Shown: piece by piece, positions 58,920 to 64,000 of the stretch
Numbering within the stretch: position 1 is the first letter of the stretch
Layout: each line of letters opens with the position of its first letter
NCBI GenBank assembly: GCA_016271365.2
Contig: CM057452.1
Coordinates: 829,962,001-830,026,000 of the forward strand
Source: Neoceratodus forsteri
Taxonomy: Eukaryota > Chordata > Ceratodontiformes > Ceratodontidae
Length of the DNA: 64,000 bases
Direction: 5' to 3'
Program-made: the position numbers and the translations under genes
The notes under the pieces: model-generated
Database searches by the model: none
What the model saw: the letters and a program-made list of their open reading frames with translations, nothing else
What the model was told of the DNA's origin: nothing

Positions 58920-60030
58920 TGCTGCTACATAAAAGATGTACCACCCAAAGTCCCATAATCTCTACTTTAACCCAAAACATATGTTTAAAATGATGCTTAA
59001 AAATGATGACAAATGCACTAAATATGGGATGGAGAATGCTACCTAGTTCATATGTTTTGGAATTGTGATTGGGTTCAAATTTTCTGGATGCAAATAAAAG
59101 AATTACATAAATAAAATCCCCTCCATAGACAACTTGATGAATATTACAGTACATCCTGCATTACTGGAAACTACTCCAATAACCCTAATATTACCAGAAA
59201 ACAACAACACACTTTAGAACTCAAATCAGTTGTAGCAAAACATATCTTACAACTTTGGGTAGAATAGAGTACCTACTCTTAGCTAATGGAAGAATGAACT
59301 CACTGAAACCCTAAAAAAGTGAAAAATTAACCAGTGGACTTAAAAATGACTAAAACAGCTTTAACACACATTGGCTCACCATATTCCGTATATTCACAGA
59401 TCAAGAGTAATCTACTTTATTAACCAAAACATCAACGATTATTAAACAAAACACAGTAAGTAATATGCAGCATGATGACTTCTTGTTTCCATTATCTTCT
59501 TATCTTATCTTAATCTTATCTTCTCTTCTCTTCTCTTTGCTTCTCTTCTCTTCTCATCTCTTCTCTTCTCTTCCCTTCTCCCTGTTCCTACTTCTTCACT
59601 TCACTATTTCTTTATCTTCTATGCATTATCTAGCCCATAGCTTTGTCTTTAGAAATGTAACATTATTCTTAATAATCGTCAGCTCTTATTCAGATGTCAA
59701 GAGGAAGGCTTACATTCTTAGTATAGTCAATCCTGTCAAGATAAGGTAAGAGAGAATGATTATCATGTTTAAGTGGTCCCCAAAAATCTGCTTTTTCTTC
59801 CTTTTTTCCTAAAAAGAATATACTTACAACAGAGATTGTTTGAGACACTATCCTAAATGAAGCTCAAAATATTGGTTTATTTAGCGGTAAACATTAAGTT
59901 AGAATGTTTGATTTATGTATGTTTATTACTGTATTGTCTTATTATGCTACATATATGGTTACCTTTTTTACTGAATATGTTCAGTAACTATGCAATTAAA
60001 TTGAATTAAACTAATAAAATATTATTAAAA
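58920..60030 (+). mobile_element. L1 LINE ORF2 C-terminus and 3' end
   Basis: The plus strand encodes the L1 ORF2 C-terminal segment: KNDDKCTKYGMENAT, then HMFWNCDWVQIFWMQIKEL (about 59,055-59,115). After decayed coding sequence it ends with ACTAATAAAATATTATTAAAAAAAA at 60,005-60,030, a typical L1 poly(A) end. It lies directly beside the minus-strand L1 ORF1, a head-to-head arrangement seen after 5' inversion during L1 integration. Confidence 0.7.
59495..59582 (+). repeat. (TTCTC)n pyrimidine simple repeat
   Basis: Imperfect TCTTC/TTCTC pentamers with interruptions. It lies in the L1 3' region. Confidence 0.85.
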
Positions 60031-60039
60031 AAAATCTGA

Positions 60040-60531
60040 ATGAATGAGAGTGACAACATGCTCATAGCATTGGGCACTTTCTCTCTCTCATCTAGTCAGA
60101 TGGCAGCTGGTAAAGGTGGCATTAGGAGTACTACAGTGGTTACCATTTCTTTGGGTTATTTCATGTTTTTCTATGTCAGCACACCCAAATGGGCAGGAGT
60201 GTGGAAGATGGGTGCTATGTGGGTTGCAGAAGGAGGTTCTCTGCTGGGACAGTGGGGAAGGAGTGTGGAAGTTGAGATTCTAAGTGGACTTGAGGAAGTA
60301 GTAAATATTTGTTATACTGAGAGTGTGGAAGGAGAAGGGGAAGTTGGGGTGCTAGATGGGTTTGGAAGGAGAGGAAAAAATAAATACCAGGACCATGGGG
60401 GAGGAGGAGATGAGAGATGGGTTGCTAAGAGAATGGGGGAAGGTTTCATGTGTTTCCTTTTTTACAGGCCACTATGCTTCATTCAGTACACTTTGTGGGA
60501 AAATGCCAGCCTTTCTGGAGTTAGTCCATAG
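60040..60531 (+). other. Open frame of unknown meaning
   Basis: A 163-codon open frame starting at ATG 60,040. It is glycine-rich and charged in its second half (VEGEGEVGVLDGFGRRGKN region) with a hydrophobic stretch (TVVTISLGYFMFFYVST) near residues 32-48. I recognise no family. The purine-rich repetitive DNA (GGAGTGTGGAAG repeated) can produce long frames by chance, so I do not call it a gene. Confidence 0.2.
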
Positions 60532-60619
60532 TCAAGGGCTCACTTTATGGAGATCTTTCTGTGATGTGATCCCTTCATGAAAGGTAAATATTCACAATGT
60601 TGTTGGAATTTGTGCAAAA

Positions 60620-61012
60620 CGATACAGACAGTTGCTGCCCATATTTATTCATTTATAGTCTAGGGAGCTGTAGCAATTACAAGCAATGAATCATCAAAAT
60701 GCACCAAGAGCTCAAATGTAGAAACCTGCTTATTTATCTCAAAAGATGACTGACAGCTATTTGATCACACCCAGTTTTCATCCTTTTGCAATGCCTGATT
60801 ATGGAATTTTACCAGGTTCACTCTTTGATACAAAATTTCCCATAATAATTTAACAATACCAAAAAGTATTTCAGTTCAGTTAAACTCATTGGACTGGGGT
60901 CTGGTAAACATCCTCTATTTTTACCTGTGTGGTGCATATTTTCAGTATAAATTTTATGTCCCAGATAAGCTATGCCATCTTGAACAAATGTACATTTTTC
61001 CTTTTTTGACAT
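60620..61012 (-). pseudogene. Ty3/Gypsy polymerase remnant
   Basis: Minus frame 60,818-61,012 contains KCTFVQDGIAYLGHKI and LTELKYFLVLLNYYGKF, the conserved end of Gypsy reverse transcriptase just before RNase H. The start of RNase H may follow at about 60,640-60,720 (LLVHFDDSLL-like) in a broken frame. No LTR recognised. A small, isolated piece. Confidence 0.8.
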
Positions 61013-61087
61013 GTGACCCTGCTTCTTTCACTTTTCTTTAAAACTATGCCTGGATTGCAGAAGCGTACCTTTGTGTTCACCTGTGAT

Positions 61088-61290
61088 TAAACTTTCAGAT
61101 TCAGATTCAAGTTTATTTTGATAAACATAAGGTTATCACCAAATAGAAATATCATAAAATCTCCAGTGCATAACATAAATACATTAAAGATATGTGACAC
61201 AAAAGACATAAAATAAAAATACAGTATAAAATTTCTAGAATATGCAGGCTTTTGTGCAATCAGTAATGCAAAAGATAATATCATTTCTTC
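61088..61290 (-). mobile_element. LINE 3' end with GAATCT-type tail
   Basis: The left edge reads TCAGATTCAGATTCAAGTTTATTTTG. On the minus strand this is a 3' end with a short TGAATC repeat tail, as in several vertebrate LINEs. No coding sequence, so the family is uncertain. Confidence 0.45.
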
Positions 61291-61295
61291 ATTTA

Positions 61296-61370
61296 GTTTT
61301 TGTTAACCAGGTAGGTGCACTAGCCATAAAATGACTTTTTTCAGGCACGACCCAATAAAATGAGGTATGC
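61296..61370 (-). mobile_element. LINE/SINE tail, second copy
   Basis: TTAGTTTTTGTTAACCAGGTAGGTGCACTAGCC, written here in overlapping parts, repeats 49,668-49,725 with few changes. Confidence 0.6.
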
Positions 61371-61779
61371 ATTATTTGAAATGTTTGATTGCATAATCTA
61401 TGAAGACTGCCAGAGTGCACATTATTGATTCTTTTGGAAAGGACACAGCCCCACTGAAACATTTTTGTTAGTCAAATGTTTTCTGCAGGGCTCAGACATT
61501 TAATTCTAAGATCGGGTACTAGTGTACTTTCAAAAAAAGGTGAGTCACTATTGAGGAATAGCTATTGTCACATTTACATGAGTTATTATTCCCTAATAAC
61601 CAACTTTTGTGATCTCCAATCACTTGGAATCATAATCTTCCCAGGTTTGATCTATGTAATGCATTTAAGCAAAAGGATAAATACTTTACCATGCCCTGCT
61701 GCACTTTAAAAGTTACATAATCAGTCACAATATGGCAATTCTCAATTCTCACAAGGTCATGCTATATTGGGGTGATTTG

Positions 61780-62475
61780 GGTGTCCTGTATTTGAACTTA
61801 AGCAGAAAAGTTCCTTGGTCTCCACCCTCTTTATCCTGTGCAGATACTTGTAGGTCTCGAACATGTCACCCCTTTCCTCTTCTTCTCAAGAGTGTATGTG
61901 TTCAGGTTCTGCAGCTTCTCCTCATATGTCTTGTCCTCTAGTCCATGCACCATCTTGTTTACCTTGCACTGTATTGCTTCAATCTTTTTACAGTCTCTCC
62001 TCAAGTTTGGACTCCACCACCTTGCACAGTATTCCAGGTGTCATCACACCAGTGACCTGAGCAATGTGAGAAACACCTCTCAACTTCTACTGCTTATCCC
62101 CCTCTCTATGCAACCCGGCATCCTGTTTGCCTTGTCCACAGCTTTACTGCAATGTGCTGTTGTTTTTAGGCTCTCCAATATCATGACCCATAAGTCCTTT
62201 TAATCCATGGCACTTTTCAGCACCACTCCTGCCACTTCATATTGCAATATTGGGTTCTTCCAGTGTGCATCACTTTACATTTTTAGCAATGAGTTACAAC
62301 TGCCAGATTGCTGAGCAGCTCTCCAACCTGCCCAGAACCACTTTAAGTTCCCATATGTCTTGTTCCATGTCCATTGTGAAGATCTTTGTGTTATTGTCAA
62401 AGAGGCAGATCTTGCCTCGGTTTGTTCCCAAGTGCTGTATTAGCAGTGAGAAGATGACATAAGTTTGCTCATTTA
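61780..62475 (-). mobile_element. CR1 LINE fragment
   Basis: Minus-strand CR1 3' region, more decayed than the others. It starts at GKICLFDNNTK (about 62,410), where FADD has become FDNN, continues with the LGRLESCSAIWQL segment (62,294-62,485), remnants of the thumb region (about 62,000-62,150) and ERGDMFETYKYLHRI-like sequence near 61,840. The 3' UTR is missing. Clearly older than the CR1 at 54,170-56,536. Confidence 0.8.
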
Positions 62476-63103
62476 CACTATACATCTCTATGCAGCAAGT
62501 ATAAAGAACCCTAAAAATTCTAAATACACAAAGTGAAAGTGGTTAACAAGAAAAAAATCCTGCTCAGTCGCTGCTAAGAAGTTATCGAAACTAACTGAAG
62601 GTACATGGGGGTATTTCATACCTTTCTCACTGTTTGTTTTGTCTGAAATTAACAGACAGCATGGGAGACAGATTGAAAGCATACTCAGCTTCACTGGTTG
62701 TTTCCATGGTCTTATCCAAGACCCATTGTTTTCCATGGCACTATAGACGTAACGTCTGTAGCTGGGATTCTGAATTTCTGCTGAACTGTTAGGTCAAGTT
62801 CTGCAGCAAGGTTTAATGTTCTGTGTTACATTCATAGATAAACTACAGAAAGTCAGGGTTACAGTTTGAGGGTACAGAGCAAGGATGGCCTGTGTGGGGA
62901 ACCCCTAACTCTCACCACATAAATGTCAGTTACATAATTCCCCTCAAAGAGCAGCTGATGTTATCAGGAAAACATTTATAAAACAAAATGTAGATCAACT
63001 TCAGCTTACATTTCACATTAGTTCTGTATTTATCATTCCCATTATTTACTACTGAAATAATTTGCATGAAAACAGTATTGCATTTCTTTAAAAATTAATC
63101 TAT
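62476..63103. other. Unassigned sequence
   Basis: No gene or repeat recognised. Confidence 0.4.
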
Positions 63104-63170
63104 TCGAATGTGCGCAGTAGGTGGGCCCAGTGGTCCTTATCTGCTATCAAATTATGTGTTTCTATTTTTA
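63104..63170 (+). mobile_element. CR1 3' end fragment
   Basis: GTGGGCCCAGTGGTCCTTATCTGC followed by GTGTTTCTATTTTTA, read in two parts, is the last part of the CR1 3' UTR. Confidence 0.7.
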
Positions 63171-63419
63171 TTCCAGTTTGTTGTTCTCCAAGTGTGCCCA
63201 TTGCACTGTGCTTGTTACATCACTGTTATTCCACCCTGAGTCAACAGATTCTGAAATCACAGCCAAATATTATGCAGGGAATGAGCTGCTCAGACTGATG
63301 CTCATTAAGGGGAAAGGATCTTGTTTCTATGCTGCAGTTAAATGTATTTACAATATTTATATCACTTTTTTGTAATCTCTTTCAAATGAGAAAGAGCACC
63401 CAGATCAGATGGCATTCAA

Positions 63420-63712
63420 TGAAGCTGTTGGGGGGGGGGGTAATAGGGATTTAAGAAAGTGTTACTTCACTGAAACAGTGGTTGATGCTTCGAACAGAAA
63501 AACAGTGGAAGTGGTGGAGGCAAAACCAGTAGGGGATTTCAAGCATGTGTGGGGTTGACATAGGGGAATATAAGTAAATAGGCAGAGAGGACTGGTGAAG
63601 ACCTGTTAGGGACTGAGGAGGTGAACTAAGCAGGTACCATCTAGACAGACTGGCTGGGCTAAGTGGTCCTTATCTGCCAACAAATTCTGCGTTTCTATGT
63701 TTCTATAGCTTT
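63420..63712 (+). mobile_element. CR1 LINE 3' end
   Basis: The plus strand encodes a degraded C-terminus (RKCYFTETVVDASNRKTVEVVEAK region), followed by the CR1 3' UTR (AAGTGGTCCTTATCTGCC) and the terminal TTTCTATGTTTCTAT repeat at about 63,690-63,706. Confidence 0.8.
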
Positions 63713-63719
63713 GTACTGT

Positions 63720-64000
63720 TTTTTATTTATTTATTGAAATGTTTCACCAGGGAGGCACACTGAGCAACAAGTCACTCATCTCCACATGCAACCTGGAGGG
63801 AAGGGGTACAATAGGAATGAGACATTAAACATTCAAGTTACAAGATAAACATTAACATACAGTTGTAAAGCAGGTATTACAAAAGTGTTACAACAGTGTT
63901 GCGCATAATAGGTAGAAAGAGTGGACAATAATAAGTCCTGGGTTAATAAGTAAACAAGTGCTTATGTGAAAGAAAAGGAGGAAGCAGAGGGAGGGGTTAG
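63720..64000 (-). mobile_element. Repeat with TTTATTTATTTATT start
   Basis: Starts with TTTATTTATTTATTGAAATG and continues to the window edge. Read on the minus strand it ends in an AATAAATAAA tail, like the elements at 49,645 and 61,296, but the body differs. Confidence 0.45.

Overview
The window is a stretch of a large, transposon-rich vertebrate nuclear genome. I found no convincing host gene exon and no rRNA, tRNA or CRISPR. The repeat mix points to an animal such as a caecilian, a salamander or another large-genome vertebrate: many CR1 LINE copies, L2-clade LINEs, an L1 with ORF1 and ORF2 pieces, a DIRS tyrosine-recombinase retrotransposon with an SR-rich Gag, a KIAA1586-like hAT, a Gypsy remnant, and Myb/SANT genes of the PIF/Harbinger type. 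The species assignment is inference only. Nearly all coding sequence is decayed transposon.

Layout. 1-3,785: an L2-like LINE (minus strand) split by a 2.4-kb CR1 (645-3,087) and a short SINE/LINE tail. 4,195-5,190: a second CR1. 5,190-10,990: mostly unassigned. 10,993-40,972: one giant inverted repeat. 40,973-44,714: mostly unassigned, with a small CR1 fragment. 44,715-46,516: CR1. 46,804-49,535: a hairpin module followed by a decayed hAT transposase. 49,640-50,375: SINE and L2 tails. 51,940-60,030: an L1 whose 5' part lies inverted next to its 3' part, itself split by a CR1 (54,170-56,536) and a foldback element. 60,600-64,000: Gypsy, CR1 and other LINE tails.

The main observation is the giant inverted repeat. 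Its centre is near 30,530-30,560. The left arm (10,993 to about 30,530) is the reverse complement of the right arm (about 30,560 to 40,972), and both ends finish on the same ATGCTAATAAAATATT. The arms are diverged: the Myb exon differs at 14 of 118 residues, and there are arm-specific insertions, so this is not an assembly reflection. Each arm carries a three-exon Myb/SANT (trihelix) gene pointing towards the centre, a CR1 3' half, a CR1 ORF1/endonuclease fragment, and a nested series of smaller hairpins. After the two arms existed, the left one received an 8.4-kb DIRS element (11,895-20,271, itself hit by an L2 LINE) and a 1.46-kb I-like LINE (23,285-24,742). The right arm received a 328-bp foldback element (30,993-31,320). 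In each case the opposite arm keeps the empty site.

The Myb genes are the only plausible cargo. PIF/Harbinger elements pair a Myb-like DNA-binding protein with a DDE transposase, but I recognise no transposase here, so the structure looks like a non-autonomous, very long foldback element or an inverted segmental duplication of one. Arm correspondences, left with right: 10,993-11,894 with 39,889-40,972; 20,272-22,960 with 37,238-39,884; CR1 22,961-25,927 with 35,752-37,237; Myb exon 1 26,192-26,610 with 35,076-35,493; exon 2 28,056-28,233 with 33,207-33,383; exon 3 28,592-28,915 with 32,522-32,845; inner module 29,095-29,600 with 31,805-32,300; innermost 30,120-30,360 with 30,700-30,960.
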